DNA from: Streptomyces clavifer
GTDB taxonomy: Bacteria > Actinomycetota > Actinomycetes > Streptomycetales > Streptomycetaceae
NCBI GenBank assembly: GCA_014651175.1
Contig: BMWJ01000002.1
Location: 248,001-312,000 of the forward strand
Length of the DNA stretch: 64,000 nucleotides
Direction of reading: 5' to 3'
Of this stretch, positions 53,826 to 63,497 are shown piece after piece. Under the pieces are notes generated by a model that had not been told where the DNA came from, did no database searches, and saw only the letters and a list, made by a program, of their open reading frames with translations. How positions within the stretch are numbered: position 1 is the stretch's first letter; each line of letters opens with the position of its first letter. A program made the translations under genes and the position numbers.

Positions 53826-55166
53826 TCAGGCGGTGCGCAGGAAGTGGTCCAGGACCCGGACGCCGAAGTGCAGGGCGTCGACCGGGACCCGTTCGTCGAC
53901 GCCGTGGAAGAGCGCCTGGTAGTCGAAGCCGACGGGCAGCTTCAGCGGCGAGAAGCCGTAGCCGGTGATGCCGAGGCGCGAGAACTGCTTGGCGTCCGTG
54001 CCGCCCGACATGCAGTACGGCACGGCGTGGGAGCCCGGGTCGAACAGCTCGACGGCGGCCCGCATCTTCGCGTACGTGGGTGAGTCGACCGGTGCCTCGA
54101 GCGGCACCTCGCGGTGGTCGAACTCCCAGTCGACGCCGGGCCCCGTCAGCCGGTCCATGGTCTCGACGAACTCGTCCTCGGCGCCCGGCAGCATGCGGCC
54201 GTCGACGTGGGCGGTGGCCCGGCCCGGGATCACGTTGACCTTGTAGCCGGCTTCCAGCATGGTCGGGTTGGCGCTGTTGCGCACGGTCGCCTCGACCAGC
54301 GCGGCGGCGGGGCCGAGCTTGCCCAGCAGCTCGTCCACGTCGAAACCGGGCGCGTCCAGGTCGACCCGTATGTGGTGGAGCGCGGCGATCTCGGTGAGGG
54401 CGGCCCGCACGGTCGGGGTCAGCCGGACCGGCCACTCGTGCTCCCCGATCCGGGCGACGGCGGCGGCGAGCGCGCTGACGGCGTTGGCCCGGTTGACCTT
54501 GGAGCCGTGCCCCGCCTTGCCCTCGGCGGTCAGCTTCAGCCAGCCGGTGCCCCGCTCACCCGCGGCGATGGGGTAGAGCGACATGCCGGGTCCTGCGTGG
54601 AAGGTGAAGGCCCCGGACTCGCTGATGCCTTCCGTGCAGCCCTCGAAGAGGTCCGCGTGCCGGTCGGCGAGGAAGCCGGAGCCGTCCGCGGCGCTGGCCT
54701 CCTCGTCGGCCGTGTAGGCGATGACGATGTCCCGGCGGGGGCGGACTCCGGCGCGGGCCCAGGCCCGGACGACGGACAGGATCATCGCGTCCATGTTCTT
54801 CATGTCGACGGCGCCGCGTCCCCACACGACACCGTCGCGGACCTCCCCGGAGAAGGGGTGCACGGTCCAGTCGGCCGCTTCGGCGGGCACCACGTCGAGG
54901 TGGCCGTGCACGAGCAGGGCGTCGGCCGACGGGTCGGTGCCCGCGATCCGGGCGACCACGTTCGTCCGTCCGGGCGTGCGCTCCAGCAGTGCGGGCTCCA
55001 GACCGGCGGCGGCCAGCCGCTCGGCGACGTACTCGGCGGCCGGGCGTTCCCGGCAGCTGCCGTCTCCGCTGTTGGTGGTGTCGATGCGGATCAGCTCGGA
55101 GGTGAACGTCACCGACTCGTCGAGCGCCAGCTCGTCGACGGCGGGCGGGTTGGTCGTGTCAGCCAT
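53826..55166 (-). CDS. M20/M25/M40 family zinc peptidase
   Basis: The protein has 446 residues. Metal ligands are visible in LLVHGHLDVVPAEAADW, GRGAVDMKNMDAMI and AYTADEEASAADGSGF (catalytic Glu pair). The dimerisation lid follows (WLKLTAEGKAGHGSKVNRAN) and the last ligand is in YCMSGGTDAKQFSRLG. It removes a residue from dipeptides or acyl-amino acids in the cytoplasm. It overlaps the M55 gene by eight bases. Confidence 0.93.
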   Translation of the reverse strand: MADTTNPPAVDELALDESVTFTSELIRIDTTNSGDGSCRERPAAEYVAERLAAAGLEPALLERTPGRTNVVARIAGTDPSADALLVHGHLDVVPAEAADWTVHPFSGEVRDGVVWGRGAVDMKNMDAMILSVVRAWARAGVRPRRDIVIAYTADEEASAADGSGFLADRHADLFEGCTEGISESGAFTFHAGPGMSLYPIAAGERGTGWLKLTAEGKAGHGSKVNRANAVSALAAAVARIGEHEWPVRLTPTVRAALTEIAALHHIRVDLDAPGFDVDELLGKLGPAAALVEATVRNSANPTMLEAGYKVNVIPGRATAHVDGRMLPGAEDEFVETMDRLTGPGVDWEFDHREVPLEAPVDSPTYAKMRAAVELFDPGSHAVPYCMSGGTDAKQFSRLGITGYGFSPLKLPVGFDYQALFHGVDERVPVDALHFGVRVLDHFLRTA

Positions 55167-55995
55167 ACTGTTCCTCCACGGCGGACGACACGATCGTCGT
55201 CACCGCCTTGAACGTGCGAATACCTTCGTACATCGTCCCGCTGGTGTAGGCGACGCGCCTCTCGCCGTCGCGCGCCACTCCGGGAACCACGGTCGCCGCC
55301 GCCGCCAGGTGCTCGGCGTCGAACTCCAGCTGCACCGTGTAGCCGTCCCCCGTCGTCACGGGCGCGTGGCGCACGGCGAGCGCGGTCGCTTCGCTCGCCG
55401 CCGCCCTGATGTCGGCGGCGGTACGGGCCGGGGTGCGGCACACGGCGGCGTACCGCGACACATGGTCCTTCACCGCGACCATGCGGGCGGCCGGGGCGTA
55501 GAGCTCTGCGTCCTTGCAGGTCAGGTCGTCGCCGGTGACGAGGATGACGGGTACACCGTACTCCGCGGCGACGTGGGCGTTGAGCAGGCCCTCACTGGCA
55601 CGGACGCCGTTCAGCCAGACCCCGGTGATGGAGTTGGCGAGGTAGGTGTGGGCGAGCACGCCCTCCGCACCGGCACCGGTGTGGTAGCCGATGAAGGCGA
55701 CGGCGTCGACGTCCCCGTGCTGGATCCCCTCGACCATGGAGAGGGACTTGTGCCTGCCGGTGAGCATCTGGACGCGGTCGTCCAGCTGCTCCAGGAGGAG
55801 GTTGCGCATGGACCAGTGGGCCTCGTTGACGAGCACCTCGTCGGCGCCCCCGTCGTAGAACCCGAGGGCCGCGGCGTTCACGTCGGAGGTGAACATCGCG
55901 CGGCACCTCTCCCACTGCGGGGTGCCGGGCAGCACGTCGGCCGGCCACGTCACGCCGGTGGCGCCCTCCATGTCGGCGCTCACGAGGATCTTCAC
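55159..55995 (-). CDS. M55 family D-aminopeptidase (DppA-like)
   Basis: The protein has 278 residues. The N terminus VKILVSADMEGATGVTW places Asp8 and Glu10 exactly where DppA has its zinc ligands. The other ligands match at His60 (VLVNEAHWS), His105 (GYHTGAGAEG) and Glu135 (VRASEGLLNA), and the active-site His116 is in VLAHTYLA. DppA is a self-compartmentalising decamer that releases N-terminal D-Ala from short peptides. As first gene of the M55-M20-S9-S66 operon it points to turnover of D-amino-acid or murein peptides. GTG at 55995 has AGGA nine bases upstream. Confidence 0.93.
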   Translation of the reverse strand: MKILVSADMEGATGVTWPADVLPGTPQWERCRAMFTSDVNAAALGFYDGGADEVLVNEAHWSMRNLLLEQLDDRVQMLTGRHKSLSMVEGIQHGDVDAVAFIGYHTGAGAEGVLAHTYLANSITGVWLNGVRASEGLLNAHVAAEYGVPVILVTGDDLTCKDAELYAPAARMVAVKDHVSRYAAVCRTPARTAADIRAAASEATALAVRHAPVTTGDGYTVQLEFDAEHLAAAATVVPGVARDGERRVAYTSGTMYEGIRTFKAVTTIVSSAVEEQYG

Positions 55996-56262
55996 GGTGC
56001 GCGGTCCTGTCGTTCGTCGGTCGGGTGCGGTACGTACGGCCACCACGCCGGTCGTGCGACCCCGGTATCCGTACGCCTGACGGAGACCCTCCGCCCGTCC
56101 GCCGGGAGGAAGATCTTCGTGCCGCATCACGGTACGCGCCGGGGCGGCACGGGACCAGAGCAGCCCCGATCTACCACTGGTCCAGTCCAGTGACGCGAGC
56201 TGCGGAAACGCTCCGCCGTAAGGGATGGCACACTGGCCGCCGGCCGTGCGAAGGAGTCCGCA

Positions 56263-57351
56263 GTGACGATGATCCGCAATCTCCGCCGTGCGGTCCGCCG
56301 CGTCTACCGCGGCACGGTGGACCTGAGCCATCCGGCACGCTCCCCGCTCGGCAGCGCGGTGGTCAACTGCGTGCTGTACGAGGACGGGCGGCGGCATCCG
56401 TCGGACTGCCCGGCGGACGAGGCCCTGCGCCGGGTCCGCTCCTCGGGCCGGGGCTTCGTCTGGCTCGGCCTGCACGAGCCGACCGCCGCCGAGTTCGCCG
56501 GTGTCGCCGAGCTGTTCGAGCTGCACCCGCTTGCCGTCGAGGACTCGGTGCACGCCCGTCAGCAACCGAAGGTGGAGCGTTACGACGGAACGCTGTTCGC
56601 CGTCTTCAAGACGTGCCGCTACGTCGAGCACGAGGAGCTCACAGCGACCAGCGAGGTGGTCGACACCGGGGAGATCATGGTCTTCACCGGCGCCGACTTC
56701 GTGATCACCGTCCGGCACGGCAGCCACGGCTCCCTCGGCCCGCTGCGCGAGGGCCTGGAGGCCACGCCGGAGCGCCTGGCCCAGGGCCCGGCGGCCGTGC
56801 TGCACGCGATAGCCGACCGGGTGGTCGACGACTACCTCGTCGTGGCCGACTCCATGCAGCACGACATCGACGCCGTGGAGACCGCGGTCTTCAGCGAGCA
56901 CGCGGGCCGGGGCGACGCGGGCCGCATCTACCAGCTGAAACGTGAACTCCTCGAGTTCAAGCGGGCGGTGTCCCCGCTGGACCGGCCGCTCCAGGCGCTG
57001 GCGAGCCAGGTCATGGAGCCGGTGGGCCCCGGCTTCCAGCCGTACTTCCGCGATGTGGCCGGACACCTGGCCCGCACGGCCGAGCAGATCGCCTCCTTCG
57101 ACGCGCTGCTCGACTCCGTGCTGCAGGCCCATCTCGCGCAGGTGACCGTCGCCCAGAACGAGGACATGCGCAAGATCACGGCGTGGGCGGCGATCGTCGC
57201 CGTACCCACCATGGTGTGCGGTGTGTACGGCATGAACTTCGCGCACATGCCGGAGCTGCGGTGGACCTACGGGTACCCCGCGGTCCTCTGTGTGATGGCC
57301 GTGGCGTGCTTCGTCATCCACCGCGGGTTCCGGCGCAACGGCTGGCTCTGA
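56263..57351 (+). CDS. corA: CorA family magnesium/cobalt transporter
   Basis: The 362 residues have the large cytoplasmic domain (RGFVWLGLHEPTAAEFAGVA, HPLAVEDSVHARQQPKVERY) and the long stalk helix. Two C-terminal transmembrane helices are joined by the signature GVYGMNFAHMPEL (GMN near residue 322). It forms a pentameric divalent-cation channel. GTG at 56263 has AAGGAG six bases upstream. It is divergent from the M55 gene and convergent with the aldo/keto reductase gene. No riboswitch-like leader was seen. Confidence 0.95.
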   Translation: MTMIRNLRRAVRRVYRGTVDLSHPARSPLGSAVVNCVLYEDGRRHPSDCPADEALRRVRSSGRGFVWLGLHEPTAAEFAGVAELFELHPLAVEDSVHARQQPKVERYDGTLFAVFKTCRYVEHEELTATSEVVDTGEIMVFTGADFVITVRHGSHGSLGPLREGLEATPERLAQGPAAVLHAIADRVVDDYLVVADSMQHDIDAVETAVFSEHAGRGDAGRIYQLKRELLEFKRAVSPLDRPLQALASQVMEPVGPGFQPYFRDVAGHLARTAEQIASFDALLDSVLQAHLAQVTVAQNEDMRKITAWAAIVAVPTMVCGVYGMNFAHMPELRWTYGYPAVLCVMAVACFVIHRGFRRNGWL

Positions 57352-57357
57352 CGCGCC

Positions 57358-57448
57358 GGAACCCGCCGCGGGTTCCGATGCGACGGCCGGCACCGGTCAC
57401 CGCGTTCCCCCACGGGGCACCGGTCCGTCGAAACCCGCCGCGGGTTCC
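57358..57448. repeat. Two copies of a palindromic AACCCGCCGCGGGTT element
   Basis: GGAACCC-GCCGC-GGGTTCC at 57358-57376 and AACCC-GCCGC-GGGTT at 57432-57446 (with GTTCC continuing to 57448) have the same core. CCGCGGGTTCCG also occurs at 57321 inside the corA end. The hairpins lie between convergent corA and aldo/keto reductase genes, so they may serve as a bidirectional terminator, but repetition suggests a small dispersed element. Confidence 0.65.
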
Positions 57449-57493
57449 CACGCGACGGGCTTCGATCCACCGGGCCGGCGGGGCCTCAGGTGC

Positions 57494-58498
<1,005 letters not shown>

Positions 58499-58609
58499 GC
58501 GAGCACTCCACGGGAGAGGTCCGGGGGGAGCGCGCCAGGTCTGGTGCGCGTGTCCAGACTGGCGGAGATCGATCCAGCGGTCCAACAGGAGATTCCGCTG
58601 GGATTCATC

Positions 58610-58626
58610 GATTAGGTTGCTCAATC
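58610..58626 (+). promoter_or_regulatory. Candidate LysR box/leaderless promoter between reductase and LysR genes
   Basis: GATT-N9-AATC (58610-58613 and 58623-58626) is an inverted repeat containing a T-N11-A LysR box. It abuts the LysR ATG at 58627, where no Shine-Dalgarno sequence exists. GATT occurs twice more in the preceding 20 bases. Confidence 0.4.
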
Positions 58627-59517
58627 ATGGAACTGCGTCAGCTGGAGCACTTCGTCGCCGTCGCCGAGGAGCAGCACTTCACCCGCGCGGCGGAGCGCCT
58701 CGCCGTGTCCCAGTCCGGGCTGTCCGCGTCCGTCCGGGCGCTGGAGCACGAGCTGAGGACCCCCCTGTTCAGCCGCACCACGCGCACGGTGCGGCTGACC
58801 GAGGCGGGGCAGGCCCTGCTCGTGGAGGCCGAGCGGACGCTGGCGGGGGCCAGGGCGGCGAGGGACGCGGTCGACGCCGTACGGGGACTGCTGCGCGGCA
58901 CGCTGACGCTGGGGGTCGAACAGTGCGTGGCCGGGGTCAGCCCTGCCCGGCTTCTCGCCGCGTTCCACCGGGAGCATCCGCACATGGAGATCCGGCTCCG
59001 CCAGGAGGGCACCTCCAGCCTGCTGGAGGGGGTGGCCGGCGGGCGGTTGGACCTGGCGTTCGCGGCCACCGTCAGCCCGCCGGAGTGGCGGGGCGAGCTC
59101 CTGCCGCTGGCGCGGGAGCCCATGGTCGTCCTGTGCGCCCCCGGCCACCGTCTCGGTCAGGAGGCAAGGGTGGCGTGGACCGGGCTGCACGGGGAGTCGT
59201 TCATCGACTTCCACCCGGACTGGGGCCCGCGGCGCGCGGCGGACGAGGCGTTCGCCGCCGCGGGGGTGCGCCGCACGGTGGCGCTGGAGGTCAACGACGT
59301 GCACAGCCTGCTGGAGCTGGTCCACGAAGGCCTCGGCATCGCGGTGGTGCCGCACCACTTCTGCCGTAAGCAGGAGGCTCGGGGGCTCGTGGTGGTGGAG
59401 CTCGACGGGGCACACCGGCCGGTGTACGAGAGCGTGGTGCTGCTCCCGCCGTCCCGGGCCATGAGCCCGGGGGCGCGGGCGCTGATGACGCTGCTCCGGG
59501 AGGACGCGCTGCGCTGA
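58627..59517 (+). CDS. LysR family transcriptional regulator
   Basis: The 296 residues start MELRQLEHFVAVAEEQHFTR, AAERLAVSQSGLSASVRALE (helix-turn-helix) and continue with an effector domain (GTLTLGVEQCVAGVSPARLL, LVHEGLGIAVVPHHF). It probably controls the divergent aldo/keto reductase and itself. It converges on the GH18 gene with a 30-base gap. Confidence 0.93.
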   Translation: MELRQLEHFVAVAEEQHFTRAAERLAVSQSGLSASVRALEHELRTPLFSRTTRTVRLTEAGQALLVEAERTLAGARAARDAVDAVRGLLRGTLTLGVEQCVAGVSPARLLAAFHREHPHMEIRLRQEGTSSLLEGVAGGRLDLAFAATVSPPEWRGELLPLAREPMVVLCAPGHRLGQEARVAWTGLHGESFIDFHPDWGPRRAADEAFAAAGVRRTVALEVNDVHSLLELVHEGLGIAVVPHHFCRKQEARGLVVVELDGAHRPVYESVVLLPPSRAMSPGARALMTLLREDALR

Positions 59518-59547
59518 GACCGCGGGGCCTCCCGGTCCGCCGGCTGC

Positions 59548-60555
59548 TCAGCCGTTCAGGGCTTCGGCGAACGCGCCCGGCTCCTGCGCGACCCCGCTGC
59601 AGGCGTCGTCGGCCTCCGTCAGGTCCTCGCCCTCGGCGCACGGCCGGTCGCGGAAGGCCGCCCACATCGACAGCGCGCCGACGCCCTTCCGGGTGGCGAA
59701 GTCGCGCAGCGACGCGGCGTCGGCGAGCGTGAAGGTCTCCCCCGCCACGTCGTTGACCCCGATCATCACGGTGAGGTGCAGCGCCTGCCAGGCAGCGTCC
59801 CGCGACAGCCCGAGTACGTCCACGAGCTGGTCGTGGGCCGCCTGCGCGGCCTGCTCCGCGTAGTCGCCCATGTCCCCGCTGTGGGAGCTGCTGTAGTTCA
59901 TCGCCATGATGTTGACCGCGGAGAGGCGGACACCCTGGTCGACGGCGTCCTGGACGACTGCGAGCCCGGTGTCCTCGAGTCCGTCGGGCATCACGGGGAG
60001 CGTGTACGTGAGGTCGAGGTCGCGTTCCTTCTGGAGGAGGGCGAGGGCCTCGTTGCGGCGGGCGACCGAGACCTCGTCGGTCAGCGCGTCGCCCTCGATG
60101 TCGAAGTCGGCCTTGGTGGCGCCGACCGCGTCGAGGATCTCGGCGTAGGCGTCGGCCAGCTCCTGCGCACTGTCGCAGTCGAGGGCTGCCTCGGTGCCCG
60201 CGGCCCCGCCGAAGGAGACCCGGAGGTCGGCCCCGGTGTCGGTGAGCGCGGCGGCACGGGCCACGACCGCGTCGCTGGTGGCGGGTTCGGTGCCGCCCCA
60301 GACGGGCGTGCAGCCGGAACCGTCGGAGGTCACGAAGGCCAGGTTGTACGTGTCGGGGGACGCCGCGCCGTCGGTGTCGGCAGCTGTCGTGGCGCTGACG
60401 TACGGGGTGTAGGCGGTCTGCGGGGCCCGGGGCGGGGAGGCGCCCGCCCCGTCGGTCCGGTACGCCGCCGTCCCGGTCGCGCAGGCCGAGCACGCGAGGC
60501 CCAGCGCGACCAGCCCGGCGACGACGGAGGGAACCCGTGTTCGCCTTTGCATCAT
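59548..60555 (-). CDS. GH18-type chitinase-like lipoprotein
   Basis: The protein has 335 residues. A short signal peptide ends in a Cys-rich region (VVAGLVALGLACSACATG), probably a lipobox. The GH18 barrel is recognised by ADLRVSFGGAAGTE, the catalytic ATKADFDIEGDALTD (the D-x-D-x-E of GH18), NIMAMNYSSSHSGDMGDY and VGALSMWAAFRDRPC. It should bind or cleave beta-1,4-GlcNAc polymers, although some relatives are inactive. ATG at 60555 has AGG eight bases upstream. It is divergent from the MatB-like operon. Confidence 0.85.
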   Translation of the reverse strand: MMQRRTRVPSVVAGLVALGLACSACATGTAAYRTDGAGASPPRAPQTAYTPYVSATTAADTDGAASPDTYNLAFVTSDGSGCTPVWGGTEPATSDAVVARAAALTDTGADLRVSFGGAAGTEAALDCDSAQELADAYAEILDAVGATKADFDIEGDALTDEVSVARRNEALALLQKERDLDLTYTLPVMPDGLEDTGLAVVQDAVDQGVRLSAVNIMAMNYSSSHSGDMGDYAEQAAQAAHDQLVDVLGLSRDAAWQALHLTVMIGVNDVAGETFTLADAASLRDFATRKGVGALSMWAAFRDRPCAEGEDLTEADDACSGVAQEPGAFAEALNG

Positions 60556-60843
60556 GTGTGCACCTGTTCTCGAATGTGCGCCCAGAAACGGCACGTGGAC
60601 GCCGGGACACCACAGAACCTCTCACATCCGGGGCCCGCGCGAAGACACAGGGAACGCATGGGAAGAGGTCCACAGGAACCGCTCGTCGCAGCCAACTGGG
60701 AATGAGGGAAAGGCTGTTGCTCTCCCCGGGTGTCCTGCGGGGGCCGCCGGCCACTCAGCGGCCGGACAGGTTCGGGCCGTATTCACAGCGTGCGGCCAGC
60801 AAAGCTCCAGACTTCGCACATCGGGGTTCGTCAGCATGCGCAC

Positions 60844-61251
60844 ATGCAATCCGATCCCGTCATCGAGAAGGACCCGGCGCCACGCGGCAGGCGCCGCGCA
60901 CACGCCGGGCAGCACCGCACGGCAGGACGCTCCCGCACCGCAGGACGGTCCCCGGAGGGACCTGTGTTCGTGGACGGTTCCGGCCGTCGGGCCCGGCTGC
61001 TGCGCCGCGCCGGGACACTTCTGGGCGTCACCTGCGCCGGTTACGCCGCCGTGCTGGGGCTCGCCTTCATGGGCGGCATCTCGCTGACCCCCTCCCAGCT
61101 GCTGCCCTTCGAAGGCGGCCCGGCAGCCGGGGCCGGCCCGGGCGGTGGAGCGCGGCCGGGACACGGCCCCGCACCGGGCGGCTCGGGGGCGCCACCGAGC
61201 GGCACGCCCTCCTCGTCCGCCACGACGGCCCCGTCCGGCGGGGAGGGCTGA
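60844..61251 (+). CDS. Small single-pass membrane protein, first gene of the polysaccharide operon
   Basis: The 135 residues consist of a basic N-terminal half (HAGQHRTAGRSRTAGRSPEG), one transmembrane segment (TLLGVTCAGYAAVLGLAFMG) and a Gly/Pro/Ser-rich outer tail. No domain was recognised. Its stop overlaps the next ATG (TGATG), so the two are coupled. The start is uncertain because no good ribosome-binding site precedes ATG 60844. Confidence 0.6.
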   Translation: MQSDPVIEKDPAPRGRRRAHAGQHRTAGRSRTAGRSPEGPVFVDGSGRRARLLRRAGTLLGVTCAGYAAVLGLAFMGGISLTPSQLLPFEGGPAAGAGPGGGARPGHGPAPGGSGAPPSGTPSSSATTAPSGGEG

Positions 61252-63497
61252 TGGCCGCGTCCCGCCGACGGCACGCCACACCCCGCGCGATCGACCGGGT
61301 CCGGCGCCGGGCGGTCCCGAAACCACGCGTGGTGATGGCCCTGCTCCTGCTGCTGGGACTCGTCTGCGTGATGCTCCTCGACGGCTATCTCCGGGCCGAG
61401 GTCGGCAACGACCAGCGGGTGCGCTCCGACGCGTCGTCGGACACCGTGCCGCAGAGCGTCCTGGACGGAGGGCCGCTCCTGAGCTTCGCCGGCGGCACCG
61501 CCCGTACGCAGTCCGTACCGGACAAGACGATCGTGCTCACCTTCGACGACGGCCCCGACCCCGAGTGGTCCGGGAAGGTCCTCGACATCCTGGACGACAA
61601 CGACGTGCCGGGCACCTTCTTCCTCGTCGGCTCGATGATCGCGCGCTACCCGGACGTGGTGCGCAGGATGGTCGACGACGGCAGTGAGGTGGGGGTCCAC
61701 ACCTTCACCCATGTCGACCTCTCCTACCAGAGCGAGGCCCGGGTCGAGCGGGAGATCGCCCAGACGCAGCTCGCGCTGGCGGGCGCCGCGGGCATCACGA
61801 CGACGCTGTTCCGCGCCCCGTACTCCTCGACGAACGACGCCGTCGACGACTACAGCTGGCCCGTCTACCAGCGGCTCGGCGCCATGGGCTACACGAGCGT
61901 GTTCATCGACACCGACAGCGAGGACTGGCAGCGCCCCGGCGTCTCCAAGATCATCGAGTGGGCGACCCCGAAGGACGGGGAGGGAGCCTCGGTCCTCTTC
62001 CACGACGCGGGCGGCGACCGCTCCGAGACGCTGGCCGCGCTGCCGAAGTACATCAAGAAGATGAAGGCGAAGGGCTACACCTTCACCACCGTGAGCGGCG
62101 CCCGGCAGCAGGCCGCCGGGACGGAGCAGGACGAGGGGGCCGGGCCCGGAACACAGGGCCCGCAGGGTGCGCAGGACGCACGGGGCGACTCCGCGCAGGC
62201 CGCCCACCGCACGGCGGACACGGCCACGCGGTGGGAGGGCCGCGCGCTGCTCGCCGCCGTCGCGGTCGCGGAATGGACCGTGCCCGGGCTGGCGGCGGTG
62301 CTGGCCGTCGTCGGATTCGCCGTGCTGGGCAGGTTCGGCCTGATGCTCCTCCTCGCACGCCGCCACCACCGGCAGCGCGACGGACGCCGGTTCTCCTGGG
62401 GTGCGGAGGTGACCCGGCCGGTGACCGTGATCGTCCCCGCCTACAACGAGAAGGAGTGCATCGCGAACACGCTCGGCTCCCTGGCGGCGAGCACCCATCC
62501 GATCGAGATCCTGGTCGTCGACGACGGCTCGACCGACGGCACGGCCGAGATCGCCGAATCGCTCGGCCTGCCCCATGTCCGGGTCGTCCGGCAGGAGAAC
62601 GCCGGCAAGTCCGCCGCACTCAACCACGGTGTGCGGCAGGCCCGTCACGACATCGTCGTGATGATGGACAGCGACACCGTCTTCGAACCCGGCACGGTGC
62701 ACCAGCTCGTGCAGCCCTTCGCCGACCCGGCGATCGGTGCCGTCGCGGGCAACGCGAAGGTCGGCAACCGCTCCACGATGATCGGCGCCTGGCAGCACAT
62801 CGAGTACGTGATGGGCTTCAACCTGGACCGCCGGATGTACGACCTGCTGCGCTGCATGCCCACCATCCCGGGCGCCATCGGGGCGTTCCGCCGCACCGCG
62901 GTCCTGGAGGCCGGCGGGATGAGCGAGGACACGCTGGCCGAGGACACCGACATCACGATCGCCCTGCACCGCGCGGGATGGCGGGTCGTGTACGCCGAAC
63001 ACGCGCGGGCCTGGACCGAGGCACCCGCTTCGATGGCGCAGTTGTGGCGTCAGCGCTACCGCTGGAGCTACGGCACCATGCAGGCGCTCTGGAAGCACCG
63101 CGGGTCCGTGACCGACAAGGGCCCGTCCGGGCGCTTCGGCCGGGTCGGCATGCCGCTGGTCGTCCTCTTCCAGATCGTCACACCGGTGTTCGCCCCGCTC
63201 ATCGACGTGTTCACGCTCTACGCGATGGCCTTCGTGGACTTCCGCGCCTCGCTGCTCGCCTGGCTCGCGGTGCTGGGGGTGCAGCTGTTCTGCGCGGCCT
63301 ACGCCTTCCGTCTCGACCGGGAGAAGTACCGCTACCTGCTGATGCTCCCGCTCCAGCAGCTCGCCTACCGGCAGCTGATGTACCTGGTGCTGATCCACTC
63401 GTGCGTGACCGCCGCGACGGGCGGCCGGCTGCGCTGGCAGAAGCTGAAGCGCACGGGCGAAGTCGGTACGCCCCGCCCCGGCCCGGAGGCGGGGTGA
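61251..63497 (+). CDS. Polysaccharide deacetylase-glycosyltransferase fusion (MatB-like)
   Basis: The protein has 748 residues. One N-terminal membrane helix (VVMALLLLLGLVCVMLLDGY) is followed by a CE4 deacetylase with all motifs: LTFDDGPDPEW, GVHTFTHVD (H-x3-H), LFRAPYSSTN, IDTDSEDW and LFHDAGGDR. After another helix comes a GT2 processive synthase with VIVPAYNEKE, VVDDGSTDGT, MMDSDT, LAEDTDITI and QRYRW, then four helices. This joins synthesis and partial deacetylation of a GlcNAc-type polymer, as in PNAG systems and the Streptomyces MatB protein that causes hyphal aggregation. GGAGGG precedes the ATG. Confidence 0.88.
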   Translation: MAASRRRHATPRAIDRVRRRAVPKPRVVMALLLLLGLVCVMLLDGYLRAEVGNDQRVRSDASSDTVPQSVLDGGPLLSFAGGTARTQSVPDKTIVLTFDDGPDPEWSGKVLDILDDNDVPGTFFLVGSMIARYPDVVRRMVDDGSEVGVHTFTHVDLSYQSEARVEREIAQTQLALAGAAGITTTLFRAPYSSTNDAVDDYSWPVYQRLGAMGYTSVFIDTDSEDWQRPGVSKIIEWATPKDGEGASVLFHDAGGDRSETLAALPKYIKKMKAKGYTFTTVSGARQQAAGTEQDEGAGPGTQGPQGAQDARGDSAQAAHRTADTATRWEGRALLAAVAVAEWTVPGLAAVLAVVGFAVLGRFGLMLLLARRHHRQRDGRRFSWGAEVTRPVTVIVPAYNEKECIANTLGSLAASTHPIEILVVDDGSTDGTAEIAESLGLPHVRVVRQENAGKSAALNHGVRQARHDIVVMMDSDTVFEPGTVHQLVQPFADPAIGAVAGNAKVGNRSTMIGAWQHIEYVMGFNLDRRMYDLLRCMPTIPGAIGAFRRTAVLEAGGMSEDTLAEDTDITIALHRAGWRVVYAEHARAWTEAPASMAQLWRQRYRWSYGTMQALWKHRGSVTDKGPSGRFGRVGMPLVVLFQIVTPVFAPLIDVFTLYAMAFVDFRASLLAWLAVLGVQLFCAAYAFRLDREKYRYLLMLPLQQLAYRQLMYLVLIHSCVTAATGGRLRWQKLKRTGEVGTPRPGPEAG

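Noticed and set aside
60537-61250. Extension of the deacetylase-glycosyltransferase frame by 238 codons upstream
   Set aside because: No similarity, overlaps the small membrane protein gene, and ATG 61251 has an ideal ribosome-binding site and TGATG coupling.
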